From Candidatus Gastranaerophilales bacterium (GTDB taxonomy: Bacteria; Cyanobacteriota; Vampirovibrionia; Gastranaerophilales; Gastranaerophilaceae), in contig CAAHDT010000010.1 of assembly GCA_900770525.1 (NCBI GenBank), forward strand, positions 1 through 64,000: DNA of 64,000 nucleotides, in the 5' to 3' direction. This document shows, piece by piece, positions 17,111 through 26,718 of this stretch. The notes below the pieces were generated by a model that was not told the DNA's origin, did not search any database, and saw only the letters and a program-made list of their open reading frames with translations. The first letter of the stretch is position 1. Each line of letters opens with the position of its first letter. A program made the translations under genes and the position numbers.

Positions 17111-18937
17111 TTAAACAGTTACTTCTTCTTGTTTTTTGAACTGCATTTCGTATAAAGCTTTGTATTGTCCGTTTTCGATTTCCATAAGCTTTTCGTGATT
17201 TCCTAGTTCAACTAACTCACCTTCATTTATTACTGCAATTCTGTCCGCATTTTTAATAGTAGACAGACGGTGTGCAATAATAAATACTGTTCTGTTTTTC
17301 ATCAGGTTATCCATTGCTTTTTGAACAATTGCTTCCGATTCGTTATCAAGTGCGGATGTTGCCTCATCAAGAATTACGATAGGTGCGTTTCTTAACATAG
17401 CTCTTGCAATCGCAACTCTTTGACGTTGTCCGCCTGATAGAGTCATCCCTCTTTCACCCAATTCGGTATCAATACCTTGCGGCAATTCTGCAATCATATC
17501 TTGAAGGTGTGCTGATTCTATAGCTTGTTGCAACTCTTCCGGTGTTGCGTTCGGATTGCCCATCATAATATTTTCTTTTATTGAACCAGAGTACAAGAAA
17601 TTATCCTGAAATACCATTGAAATATTGCGACGTAATGATTTTAGAGAATATTTGCGAATATCAATTCCGTCAATTGTGATTGAACCTGATTTGATGTCAT
17701 AGAATCTTGGAATAAGGTTAACTAAAGTTGACTTTCCGCCACCTGAATTTCCAACAATTGCAAGAGTTTCATTCTTAGGAATTGTAAGATTAATGTCTTT
17801 TAATACAGGGTGATTTTCAATGTATTCAAAACATACATCTTTAAATTCGATTTTATCTTTCAAGTTGGTCAACTCAATAGGATTGTCGCAATCCTTGATT
17901 TCTGAGTCTAAATCAAATAATTCAAAAACACGTCCCATTGCAACAAATATATTTTGAATTCCGGTTAAGGTGTTTCCTAAAGTTTTTACAGGTTTGTAAA
18001 GTAGTAATAATGAAGTTACAAATGATGCAAAACTTCCGGCTGTCATTCTTCCGGTGTTGATTAAGTATGTTCCAACACCAAGTACTGTTGCAATCCCAAA
18101 TGATGCAATTAAATACATTAAAGGTGACATCCAACCGGCACGTTTAAGTAATGACATTCCGATATTATAAGAATCCCAAATTTGTTTTCTAAAATATTGT
18201 TCCTGTCTGTCTTGCAAGTCATATGCTGCCATTACCTTGTTACCGCTGTATGTTTCGTTTATGTTTGTGGTAATGTTTCCGCCAATAACCATATTTTTAT
18301 TGGAAGTTGCTTTTATTCTTTTTCTGATTAATGCAACAGGCACAAATGCTATACAAAGAACCAAAACTCCGATAATTGCAAGTTCCCAAGAGCTGTATAG
18401 CATAACTGCAATTAAACCGAAGGCACCGCAAGCTGCTGTTGTAATTGTTTTAATCTGGTCTACAATACCATTTGATGCTGTTTGCGGGTCATTCATATAT
18501 CTTGAAATTATGATACCTGAAGAGTTTTCATCAAAAAATTGCGGGTGCATATGAATGAGTTTATGGAATAAATCAAATTTAACGTCATTTGTAATGTGAC
18601 TACTTGTCCATGCTGAAATATAATCGTTTAAATATCTCAAAACACCTTGAAATCCGGCAAATAAAACTACACCGATTGGTAGAATGAAAGACATTTGCAA
18701 ACTTGAAATTGCAAAACTGATTCCATTCCAGTTAACTGCGAATTGTTTGCCACCAATAACGTAATCCATATACGGTTTTAGAGCAAAAGCTGTTACGCCG
18801 TCTAACAAGCCAAGCGGAATGGCAATTAAAAAACCTAATAATATTCTAAACCAATAAGGTTTAATATACGGCCAAATTCTCGACAATAACCATTTATACT
18901 TAAATGAGTTTTGTGCTGTTGTCATATCTAGTTTCAT
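17111..18937 (-). CDS. ABC exporter, MsbA-like, fused membrane and ATPase domains
   Basis: 608 residues. The N-terminal membrane domain (about 25-330) has six hydrophobic segments. The nucleotide-binding domain has Walker A GNSGGGKST, signature LSGGQRQR, Walker B VILDEATSALD and the switch His in IIAHRLST. This half-transporter form works as a homodimer; lipid A/lipid flippase (MsbA) or multidrug export are the closest family roles, and which one applies is not shown. AAGGAGAG precedes the ATG. Confidence 0.9.
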   Translation of the reverse strand: MKLDMTTAQNSFKYKWLLSRIWPYIKPYWFRILLGFLIAIPLGLLDGVTAFALKPYMDYVIGGKQFAVNWNGISFAISSLQMSFILPIGVVLFAGFQGVLRYLNDYISAWTSSHITNDVKFDLFHKLIHMHPQFFDENSSGIIISRYMNDPQTASNGIVDQIKTITTAACGAFGLIAVMLYSSWELAIIGVLVLCIAFVPVALIRKRIKATSNKNMVIGGNITTNINETYSGNKVMAAYDLQDRQEQYFRKQIWDSYNIGMSLLKRAGWMSPLMYLIASFGIATVLGVGTYLINTGRMTAGSFASFVTSLLLLYKPVKTLGNTLTGIQNIFVAMGRVFELFDLDSEIKDCDNPIELTNLKDKIEFKDVCFEYIENHPVLKDINLTIPKNETLAIVGNSGGGKSTLVNLIPRFYDIKSGSITIDGIDIRKYSLKSLRRNISMVFQDNFLYSGSIKENIMMGNPNATPEELQQAIESAHLQDMIAELPQGIDTELGERGMTLSGGQRQRVAIARAMLRNAPIVILDEATSALDNESEAIVQKAMDNLMKNRTVFIIAHRLSTIKNADRIAVINEGELVELGNHEKLMEIENGQYKALYEMQFKKQEEVTV

Positions 18938-19184
18938 GTTCTCTCCTTATGTATATAGGATAAATATTATAAATTACTACCATTAAGTATACACAAAATA
19001 CTGAATAAAAACAAAATTCAAAAGCGTTTGTAATTTAATATTTACAAAGTTTTCAAGGTTTTGAGGGGTGTTTTTTCAGATATGCTTAACTTAGAGTGAA
19101 TTTTTGCGAATTGTAACAAAAATACTATATGTATTTAATTTTTATGGAAAAGTGTCGATAAATATATTAATAAAGGTACACATC

Positions 19185-19556
19185 ATGGCAATAAATGGAA
19201 TAACAACTGTATCATTTTGTACTTCTGGGTGTAGTAGCGATCCCGAGGCTAAAAAAATAGCCGAGCGCTTGAGAATGTATGGCATAACTCCAACGGGGGA
19301 TAAGTCTGTTGATAGGGCAAAATTAAGAGAAATAGAGTTAAGAGAGGCTGAAAAAGAGAGTTCTGTTTCAAATAAATTTATAACAGTTTCGCGTGGTGAG
19401 CAAGAAAAAATTCAGACAAAAAAGAAGGAGAAGAAGAAAGAAACAAATCCTGAAAGTTTTCCAAATTCTGAAAAAGTAGAGAATTTCCAAAAAGCGCAAC
19501 AGGCACTTGGGGAACAAATCTATCTTGCAATAAATATGAAAAATAAGAAGTCTTAA
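19185..19556 (+). CDS. small charged protein of unknown function
   Basis: 123 residues from ATG at 19185, with AAAGG upstream. N-terminus MAINGITTVSFCTSGCSSDP has two Cys and no clear signal peptide; the middle is Lys/Glu-rich with a KKKEKKKE run. I do not recognise it. It converges on the next gene with a 14-base gap and no terminator. Confidence 0.55.
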   Translation: MAINGITTVSFCTSGCSSDPEAKKIAERLRMYGITPTGDKSVDRAKLREIELREAEKESSVSNKFITVSRGEQEKIQTKKKEKKKETNPESFPNSEKVENFQKAQQALGEQIYLAINMKNKKS

Positions 19557-19570
19557 AGTCATAGATAAAT

Positions 19571-20257
19571 TTAGTTGCTCTGTCCTGCTCTATAGCCACA
19601 TGATGTATAGATTAATGGAAGAACTTTCTCGATATGTAATTTATTTATAACTGGAATTTTGGCAAGAGCAAGAGCCCCGACAGCATCGTCAATATTTGCC
19701 AATGCATCTTTTAAGGTAAGTTTTCTGTCAGGGTGTTTGTCCTTTGGGTCTGTAATTATGTTCGCCAATGCCGCAGAACCATACATTCCAACCAATAGTC
19801 CTCCAAAAACAGAAAGAATTTTATTTTTAGGCGTGTTGTATTTTGGAGTGTTTTCGCATAAACTTACAACACCGCCTACTATCCACGTGGGAATTGCTGA
19901 ATTCATGAATTGAAATAAACCTTCTCTTAATCGGTTCTTCTGTACATTTTTGTTTTCTCCTATTAGTCCAATGCCTATTCCACCAACAATTGAACATCCA
20001 GATACAAGTAACATATCTTTCATATCGTATTTCAGTTTTAATGGGTTTTTAACTTTTTGTTTCTTTAGCATATATAGTAAAGATAATGCAGTCCCACCGG
20101 TAGAGCCAATTAATGCTTTTGTTTTATCAGCTTTGGAAATATCTCGATTATAGTTTCTAACTCTATGGTTGAGGTGGTTATTTTTAGTGTTTTCCCAATT
20201 TTGGTTAAATTGTATTGTATTATTATTTGTGGCATTCGTTTGACTATAAATAAACAT
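19571..20257 (-). CDS. membrane protein of unknown function
   Basis: 228 residues. Four or five hydrophobic segments (GTALSLLYML, VSGCSIVGGIGIGLIG, IPTWIVGGVVSL, VFGGLLVGMYGSAALANII), with no known motif. TATAAT at 20272-20267 lies nine bases before the ATG, and no ribosome site is seen, so the leader would be two or three bases at most. Not recognised. Confidence 0.6.
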   Translation of the reverse strand: MFIYSQTNATNNNTIQFNQNWENTKNNHLNHRVRNYNRDISKADKTKALIGSTGGTALSLLYMLKKQKVKNPLKLKYDMKDMLLVSGCSIVGGIGIGLIGENKNVQKNRLREGLFQFMNSAIPTWIVGGVVSLCENTPKYNTPKNKILSVFGGLLVGMYGSAALANIITDPKDKHPDRKLTLKDALANIDDAVGALALAKIPVINKLHIEKVLPLIYTSCGYRAGQSN

Positions 20258-20490
20258 TTCAAAGCGATTATAATCGTAAAATATTCCACTGAGAAGTAAG
20301 TAGATGGCTAATTTAACAAATATTTACACAAGGCGTTAATTTGACTTCTAATGAGAAATTTTGAATGTTTCAATCTTTTTTTACTCTTAAATTTATATAT
20401 ATTGGTTTTCTCATATAAATGGATGTTTTATTTTTGCATATGTATTTATACAATAAACACGATTACTGTAAAAGAAAGTGAGAGTTTAGT

Positions 20491-21093
20491 ATGGAAAAAC
20501 AATTCGTGCCGTTTATGCAATCTGGAATATCAGTACCGCTTATTATAATAGTTGCGTTATTGATTGTTTTCTACATTTTGTACGTAAGATTAATTCAAAA
20601 GAAAAACAATGTTAAAGAAGGTTTTTCAAGTATTGATGTTCAATTGAAAAAGAGATACGATTTAATCCCTAATATTTTGTTTATTGCAAACAAATTTATG
20701 GAACACGAAAGAGAATTGCTTACAAATATTACCAAGTTAAGAGCAGAAGCTGCAAAAATTCCTGCAGATATTAACAAAGCTCAAGAAAAAATTGATCTTG
20801 ATGCTAAAATTAGTTCTTTGATGGGGCAATTACAAGTTTCTGTTGAAAATTATCCTCAATTGAAATCTGATCAAACTATGATTCAAGCAATGCAAACTTA
20901 CAACGAACAAGAAGAACACATTGCTGCAGCAAGAAGATTTTACAACGCTGCTGTTAAAGAATTGAACAATGCGGTTGAAATCTTCCCTAGTTCATTGGTT
21001 GCGTTGATATTCAATATTAAGGCTATGCCATTTATTGAAGCGACAGAAACAGAACGTCAAAGAATTGATGCAAGTCAATATTTTACAAAGTAG
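20491..21093 (+). CDS. lemA: LemA family protein
   Basis: 200 residues. One N-terminal hydrophobic segment (about 10-32) then a long helical domain with QLKKRYDLIPN and NNAVEIFPSSLVA, diagnostic of LemA. The ATG has GAGAG upstream. Membrane-anchored proteins of this family have no settled function, but often neighbour metalloprotease or TPM-domain genes, absent here. Confidence 0.9.
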   Translation: MEKQFVPFMQSGISVPLIIIVALLIVFYILYVRLIQKKNNVKEGFSSIDVQLKKRYDLIPNILFIANKFMEHERELLTNITKLRAEAAKIPADINKAQEKIDLDAKISSLMGQLQVSVENYPQLKSDQTMIQAMQTYNEQEEHIAAARRFYNAAVKELNNAVEIFPSSLVALIFNIKAMPFIEATETERQRIDASQYFTK

Positions 21094-21123
21094 ATTTATA
21101 CTCCAATCATACTTCTTTATGTT

Positions 21124-21154
21124 AAGGGCAGATTTTATGAAATCTGTCCTTTTA
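21124..21154. terminator. terminator between lemA and mntP
   Basis: A 12-base stem (AAGGGCAGATTT with AAATCTGTCCTT, one G-U) and TATG loop, followed by T on the plus strand. Confidence 0.7.
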
Positions 21155-21169
21155 TTTATCAACTGAAAT

Positions 21170-21712
21170 TTATAAAACGGCTTTAATTGCAAGCCCGATA
21201 AGGATTATTCCGCCAGCAATTTCTAAATATTTTGATGGTAAATGTTTAAAACAGTTGCCAAACCAAAACCCTACAAGTGACATTACGAAAGAGGCAAGCC
21301 CAATAGCGAGTACTGACAAGATTAAGTCTGCATTTGCAAAACGTAAACTTACCCCAGCTCCCATGGCATCAATGCTCGTTGCAATCCCCATAGAAATAAG
21401 GCATTTTAGCCCGATACAACAAATTGTACCTTCTTCTTTGTCTTGTAGTGCCTCGTAAATAAATTTTGCGCCGAGTATAAAGAAAATCACAAAAACAATC
21501 CAGCTTGAAAATGCTGAAACGTATTTGCTAATCAGATTCGCTCCAATATATCCAATAAACGGCATTCCCCCTTGGAATAATCCCATCGTCAGTGCAAGTG
21601 CGAGCGAGTTTTTTAACCTGTTTGCGTTAAAAATCAAACCTTGAGAAAAAGAAACAACAAGACAATCAACTCCAAGTGCTATTGATAGTAAAACTAATTC
21701 AACTAAGCTCAA
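21170..21712 (-). CDS. mntP: putative manganese efflux pump, MntP family
   Basis: 180 residues from TTG at 21712, with GAGG six bases upstream. Six hydrophobic segments are arranged as two repeats; ALGVDCLVVSFSQG and ATSIDAMGAGVS carry the repeated acidic D residues that define the family. It exports Mn2+ through the inner membrane. The start overlaps the end of the DUF4127 gene by 14 bases. In many bacteria MntP is controlled by a manganese (yybP-ykoY) riboswitch; no such element is seen in front of this operon. Confidence 0.85.
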   Translation of the reverse strand: MSLVELVLLSIALGVDCLVVSFSQGLIFNANRLKNSLALALTMGLFQGGMPFIGYIGANLISKYVSAFSSWIVFVIFFILGAKFIYEALQDKEEGTICCIGLKCLISMGIATSIDAMGAGVSLRFANADLILSVLAIGLASFVMSLVGFWFGNCFKHLPSKYLEIAGGIILIGLAIKAVL

Positions 21713-23018
21713 TTTTTACCTCAAACAATCTGTTCCAAGGAAAACTGTATTTAGTTCTAAAGTTAATTCCCAGAAATTTTTTCACAATATCTTCATATGG
21801 TTGCATTTTTTCGGTTAGCTCTTCAATATTGGGCTGGGTTAGCTGCTGTCTTACATTCGCTTGATAAGCCCAATCATCCAATAGGCGAATAGCCTGCAGT
21901 TTTTTGAATGCTTCATTTTGTGTTTTGGTAAATTTCAGAGCACAAAGCAAACTTCCTAAAGTATTTGCGGAAGTGTTCCAAGCTGAATAGCCTAGAAAAT
22001 GTTGGTCAATTTTTTGTTCTAATATTTGCTTAACAAGTTCATTATCAGCCCCGTTTGCAAATCTAACGTCTGCAATAGCATAATTGACAGTTGGCTTTTG
22101 CCATTTGCCGGAAAATGGTTCGGTCGCCCGTTTCATCACAATTTCCCCTTGGTTTTTTAGAAAATTGTTTACGTATAATGTCAAATCAGCACTTTCTTCT
22201 TGAGCTAATTTGCAACCGCTTAATTCAATTTGCGATAAAACGGATTTTTCTATAGAGATATCTTCATAGTTAGAAATCAAGTTTTTGCTTCCTTTTTCTA
22301 TGAATACAGGACAAATTTTCAAATGGCGCTCATAAGCTCTTGCAAGGAGTGATAGTGGAATTTCGTCCGCTCCGGTCTTTGTGAAACCTCCAAGGGCTTC
22401 CAGTTCCTGAGCTTCTTTAACATTTAGACCATATTCGGCGCAATCGTCTTTTGAAAAGATTAAGGTGTTTAAGGTTTCTTCTTTTTGCCAGTTGAGATAA
22501 AGTTTGTTTATTTCAAAATTTCTTTTTCTGGTTGCTAAATAGTCATCTAATATTTCCTGTGGAATTTCTGTGTTTGGGGTTCCGCTTTTATGAAAGTTGT
22601 AAGAATAATTGAATATTTTGGTGCCATATTTGTTCCAGTATTCTTTTTCTTCTTCGTTAATATTATTATTCGATATTCTCATTATTGAAGAAAAAGCGTA
22701 GGTTTTTGCACCTAAATTTATGATGCATTTTCTCAATTTTTCTATGCGTTTTTTTATTTGTTCAAATGTTTCCGGACTTCTTCGAGAAGGGATTAAACCT
22801 CCATATGCGATAGTATCAAGAGATAAAATAAGGGCATCAACTTTAGGCAAGCTTTCAAGCCAAGCAAATAGCCCATCAATATTGGCAGTTTTTGTTAAAT
22901 CTCCTAACAAATCAATGTTAGGAATAAAAAATTCTATTTCCGGATTTATGTCAACAATCATTTGTGGAAGTTGATGGCAAACCGGTCTGTTGTCTATTGG
23001 TAAAAAAGCTATTTTCAT
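21699..23018 (-). CDS. DUF4127 family protein
   Basis: 439 residues. IAFLPIDNRPVCHQLP at the start and LSLDTIAYGGLIPSRR near 65-80 match the DUF4127 family, whose function is unknown. No signal peptide. TATAAT at 23031-23026 lies seven bases before the ATG with no clear ribosome site (AGGT adjoins the ATG), so the mRNA is probably leaderless. It is co-transcribed with mntP. Confidence 0.8.
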   Translation of the reverse strand: MKIAFLPIDNRPVCHQLPQMIVDINPEIEFFIPNIDLLGDLTKTANIDGLFAWLESLPKVDALILSLDTIAYGGLIPSRRSPETFEQIKKRIEKLRKCIINLGAKTYAFSSIMRISNNNINEEEKEYWNKYGTKIFNYSYNFHKSGTPNTEIPQEILDDYLATRKRNFEINKLYLNWQKEETLNTLIFSKDDCAEYGLNVKEAQELEALGGFTKTGADEIPLSLLARAYERHLKICPVFIEKGSKNLISNYEDISIEKSVLSQIELSGCKLAQEESADLTLYVNNFLKNQGEIVMKRATEPFSGKWQKPTVNYAIADVRFANGADNELVKQILEQKIDQHFLGYSAWNTSANTLGSLLCALKFTKTQNEAFKKLQAIRLLDDWAYQANVRQQLTQPNIEELTEKMQPYEDIVKKFLGINFRTKYSFPWNRLFEVKIELS

Positions 23019-23067
23019 ACCTGATATTATATGATAAGATTTTTACAAGGCAAAAAGGTTACAAATT

Positions 23068-23754
23068 ATGACAGTATCAAAAAATCCGCATGATATAAAA
23101 GCGATGTTTAATAATATAGCTTTTCAATATGACAGAAATAATAATATTATTTCTTTAGGGTTGCATAAGTTAATAAAAAAGGTCGCATTAAAGCATTTGT
23201 GTATAAAAAATAATGACAGAATTCTTGATGAATGTGCAGGAACAGGTGATATTGCTGCAGGTATTCGTAGTCTTAATCAGAATACGGATGTTATCGGTGT
23301 TGATTTTTCCGAAAATATGATTGATATCGCAAAAAAGAAATATCCGAATATTACTTTTTTACAGGCTGATTGTACTGATTTGCCGTTTAGTAATAATAGT
23401 TTTGATATTATTACGATGAGTTTTGGACTTAGAAATATTGAAAACTATCAAAAGGCAATTAGAGAAAGTTTTAGAGTTTTGGTTGATGGGGGGCAGTTTT
23501 TACATCTTGATTTTGGGCGGAAAAACTTTTTTTCAAAAATATTTGATTTTATTGCCGAAAAATCTATTTCTATTTTTTATAAAAATCAAATTCCATATGA
23601 ATATTTGGTTAAGTCGAAGCGAGAATTTTTTACACCGGAAAATTTAATAAAAGAATTTGAAAAAGAAGGTTTTCTTCTCAAACTTAAAAAAGATTACCTG
23701 TTTGGAATAATTTCTGCGCAGATTTTTGAGAAAAGTAAGACTGAATATTGCTAA
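23068..23754 (+). CDS. menG: UbiE/MenG methyltransferase
   Basis: 228 residues, full length for demethylmenaquinone/2-polyprenyl-benzoquinol methyltransferase. DECAGTGDIAAGI is the SAM loop, and FGLRNI, YQKAIRE and FLHLDFG are family positions. It makes the last or next-to-last step of quinone synthesis. No other quinone gene is in the window, so involvement in menaquinone is from the family only. Confidence 0.85.
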   Translation: MTVSKNPHDIKAMFNNIAFQYDRNNNIISLGLHKLIKKVALKHLCIKNNDRILDECAGTGDIAAGIRSLNQNTDVIGVDFSENMIDIAKKKYPNITFLQADCTDLPFSNNSFDIITMSFGLRNIENYQKAIRESFRVLVDGGQFLHLDFGRKNFFSKIFDFIAEKSISIFYKNQIPYEYLVKSKREFFTPENLIKEFEKEGFLLKLKKDYLFGIISAQIFEKSKTEYC

Positions 23755-23853
23755 TTTTGTTTAATAAATTTCATAAAAATACAAATAAGTGTTCATTTTT
23801 CTATGTTTTTGTTACAATAATTTCAGACATTTATATATAAAAGGAAGAGAAAA

Positions 23854-25635
23854 ATGATAAGAACAAAGATGAAATCACACAATTGCGGAGAGTTAAATCT
23901 AAGCAATATTAATGAAGAAGTTACTCTTTCCGGTTGGGTTTCAACTATTCGTGACCTTGGCGGAATTTTGTTTGTTGAATTAAGAGATAGAAGCGGATTT
24001 TTCCAAATTGTTACTAACCCGCAAATCAATCCGGACGTTCACAAAATTATGGAAAAGGTTAGATCCGAATACGTTATTACCGTAAAAGGAAAAGTAACAA
24101 GAAGACCGGAAGAAACTTATAACGAAAAATATGCTACAGGACAAGTTGAAATGTATCCTGAACATTTGGAAGTTTTGTCTACTTCAAAAGTTTTACCTTT
24201 TGTTCTTGACGATGAAAATGTTTCAGAAGATGTAAGACTTAAATACAGATATCTTGATATCAGAAGAGAATCTATGTTGAACAACCTAAAACTTCGCCAC
24301 AAGATTTGCCAAGCTGCAAGAAATTATCTTAACAACGAAGAATTTATGGAAGTTGAAACACCTATATTAATTAAAACAACTCCGGAAGGTGCAAGAGATT
24401 ATCTTGTTCCATCTCGTGTACAAGAGGGTAAATTCTATGCGCTTCCTCAATCCCCACAAATCTTTAAACAATTGTTGATGGTTGGTGGTATTGAAAGATA
24501 TTACCAAATTGCAAAATGTTTCAGAGATGAAGACCTGAGAGCTGACAGACAACCTGAATTCACGCAAATCGATATTGAAATGTCTTTTGTTGAACAACAA
24601 GATGTTATCAAATGTGTTGAAGGTTTGATTGTTGATACATTTAAGGCTGCGGGTGTTGAAGTTAAACCTCCATTTATTCAAATGCCTTGGCAAGAAGCTA
24701 TGGATAGATACGGTTCTGATAAGCCTGATACACGTTTTGGTTTGGAATTGTTTGATATCGGAGATATTATCCTTGAATCAAATTTTGAAATCGTTAAAAA
24801 GACTCTTCAAAACGGCGGAATTGTTCGTGGTATAAGAATTCCGGGCGGTGCTAAATACTCAAGAAAAGATATTGATGATATCACAAAATTAGCGGTATCA
24901 TTTGGGGCAAAAGCATTAGCTAATATTATTTATAATGAAGACGGAACTGCAAAATCACCTGTGTTGAAGTTTGTTACGGAAGAACAAGCAAAAGCCATCC
25001 AAGAAAGAGCCGGAGCTCAAGCCGGTGATATTATATTCTTTGTGGCTGATAAACCAAAACTGGTTTATGATATTATGGGTAGATTGAGATTGCATTTCGG
25101 AAAATCTTTAAACTTGATTGATGAAAGCAAACACAATCTTCTTTGGGTTGTAGACTTCCCAATGTTTGAATGGAGTGATGAAGAAGGCAGATTTATGGCA
25201 ATGCACCACCCATTCACATCACCTTGTATTGAAGATTTAGATAAATTAAAATCAGGTGATTTAGGTAATGTTAAATCTATTGCTTACGATATCGTATACA
25301 ACGGTACTGAATTAGGCGGTGGTAGTGTTAGAATTCACTCTTCTGAAGTTCAGTCTGCTATATTCAAAGCTTTGGGCTTGACTGAAGATGAAGCTAAGGA
25401 AAAATTTGGATTTATGGTTAACGCTCTTCAATACGGTACTCCGCCTCATGCCGGTTTGGCTATTGGGTTGGATAGATTGGTTGCGTTGTTGGCTAGAACT
25501 GACTCTATCCGTGACGTAATTGCTTTCCCTAAGAATTCCGGTGCTAAAGATTTGATGAGTGACGCCCCTGGCGAAGCTTCTTTACAACAATTGAGAGAAC
25601 TTCACTTAAAGAGTACAGCTCATTTAAATAAATAA
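23854..25635 (+). CDS. aspS: aspartyl-tRNA synthetase
   Basis: 593 residues, bacterial type with inserted GAD domain. N-terminal anticodon-binding OB fold (WVSTIRDLGGILFVELRDR), class II motif 2 in FRDEDLRADRQPEFTQID, and motif 3 GLAIGLDRL near the end. AAGGAAGAG precedes the ATG. It charges tRNA-Asp; whether it also charges tRNA-Asn cannot be read from sequence. It is followed by a terminator. Confidence 0.96.
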   Translation: MIRTKMKSHNCGELNLSNINEEVTLSGWVSTIRDLGGILFVELRDRSGFFQIVTNPQINPDVHKIMEKVRSEYVITVKGKVTRRPEETYNEKYATGQVEMYPEHLEVLSTSKVLPFVLDDENVSEDVRLKYRYLDIRRESMLNNLKLRHKICQAARNYLNNEEFMEVETPILIKTTPEGARDYLVPSRVQEGKFYALPQSPQIFKQLLMVGGIERYYQIAKCFRDEDLRADRQPEFTQIDIEMSFVEQQDVIKCVEGLIVDTFKAAGVEVKPPFIQMPWQEAMDRYGSDKPDTRFGLELFDIGDIILESNFEIVKKTLQNGGIVRGIRIPGGAKYSRKDIDDITKLAVSFGAKALANIIYNEDGTAKSPVLKFVTEEQAKAIQERAGAQAGDIIFFVADKPKLVYDIMGRLRLHFGKSLNLIDESKHNLLWVVDFPMFEWSDEEGRFMAMHHPFTSPCIEDLDKLKSGDLGNVKSIAYDIVYNGTELGGGSVRIHSSEVQSAIFKALGLTEDEAKEKFGFMVNALQYGTPPHAGLAIGLDRLVALLARTDSIRDVIAFPKNSGAKDLMSDAPGEASLQQLRELHLKSTAHLNK

Positions 25636-25652
25636 TTAGGATAAGATTTCTT

Positions 25653-25694
25653 AACATTCTACCACGCTTTTATAAGTATGGTAGAATGTTTTTT
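25653..25694 (+). terminator. aspS terminator, with an embedded -10 element
   Basis: A perfect 12-base stem (AACATTCTACCA with TGGTAGAATGTT) followed by a T-run. Its 3' arm contains TGGTAGAAT (25679-25687), an extended -10, which could start transcription of the next gene about ten bases before its ATG. Confidence 0.7.
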
Positions 25695-25705
25695 AGGAGA
25701 AATTA

Positions 25706-26647
25706 ATGGAAGAAGAAAAATCATATGAAGATATGCGCCATCGTTTTAGAATGTTATATAACGGTGAGGAAAAGTTCAAAAATAGAAAAATAGGTATGGA
25801 AGAGCTCAAAAGAAATTTGATGAGTGGTTTTTCTTCTATATTCTTTACAAATTTTGCTTGGTATAAATATGTAAACAATAATGTTGTAAAAACAGTTAAC
25901 CGATATAAGGATTTGAATATTTTGAATCCATTTCCTTATATAGCATTTGATGATATGATTACTGCATACTTTAGAGGGGTAAAACTGGAAATAGATGGTG
26001 TAAATACTAACGTTTTTGACCTTAGAAACTTGCTAATGCTTGTTTCGGCTATTTCGTTTTTAGTATTCTACGGTATGTGTATCGCTTTTGTTATTGCTGT
26101 TTTGATGTTGCTCACAAAATCCTTTCCGGCAAGTATTGTCCATGCAATGATATTTACGATTGTATCTGTAGCTTTTTTATTTTTAGTTAGAATATTTTTA
26201 CGTTATCAGTCAATTGTGGGTGTTGTTGTTGAATTTGAACTTAAGAAAAAATTAAGCGGGCATACTTTCTTTTTGGAAAATAATCGTAGCGCTAAGCAGA
26301 TAAAGTTTGATAAATCTGTTTTTAAAGAAATAAAGTTTCCTAATTCTAAATTTTCTGAAAAATTTAAAGTTTATACTGATAATGAAGCAGAAGCGCGTAT
26401 GTTATTAGATTCTGCTATGATGGAACGTATAAGTTACATATCTGCAGCATACAAATCAAAATTTTTGCGTGGAGCATTTAAGGATGGAAAGTTTGTTATT
26501 GCGATAAATTGCGGTCGAGATATTTTTGATGTAAGACCAACTCTCAAAGAATCTCATACGGCAAAATTCACCAGATTGTTTGAAGAAATTGTTTCAATTT
26601 TATATGTTGTGGATGAGTTGAAACAGAATAGCAAAACGGGATTTTAA
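25706..26647 (+). CDS. DUF3137-like membrane protein
   Basis: 313 residues. Two adjacent hydrophobic segments (about 110-140 and 147-168) sit mid-protein; the C-terminal part has FKVYTDNEAEARMLLDSAMMERI, characteristic of DUF3137 proteins (unknown function, inner membrane). AGGAGA precedes the ATG directly after the aspS terminator. Not further assignable. Confidence 0.7.
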   Translation: MEEEKSYEDMRHRFRMLYNGEEKFKNRKIGMEELKRNLMSGFSSIFFTNFAWYKYVNNNVVKTVNRYKDLNILNPFPYIAFDDMITAYFRGVKLEIDGVNTNVFDLRNLLMLVSAISFLVFYGMCIAFVIAVLMLLTKSFPASIVHAMIFTIVSVAFLFLVRIFLRYQSIVGVVVEFELKKKLSGHTFFLENNRSAKQIKFDKSVFKEIKFPNSKFSEKFKVYTDNEAEARMLLDSAMMERISYISAAYKSKFLRGAFKDGKFVIAINCGRDIFDVRPTLKESHTAKFTRLFEEIVSILYVVDELKQNSKTGF

Positions 26648-26666
26648 TTTTTTTATATTTAAAATG

Positions 26667-26701
26667 AAAAGCGACTGCAAGTTATACTTGCAGTCGCTTT
26701 T
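26667..26701. terminator. bidirectional terminator
   Basis: A perfect 15-base stem (AAAAGCGACTGCAAG with CTTGCAGTCGCTTTT) and TTATA loop. It serves two convergent genes (DUF3137-like and clpB). Confidence 0.9.
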
Positions 26702-26718
26702 ATGTTTGTTGGGGTTGA

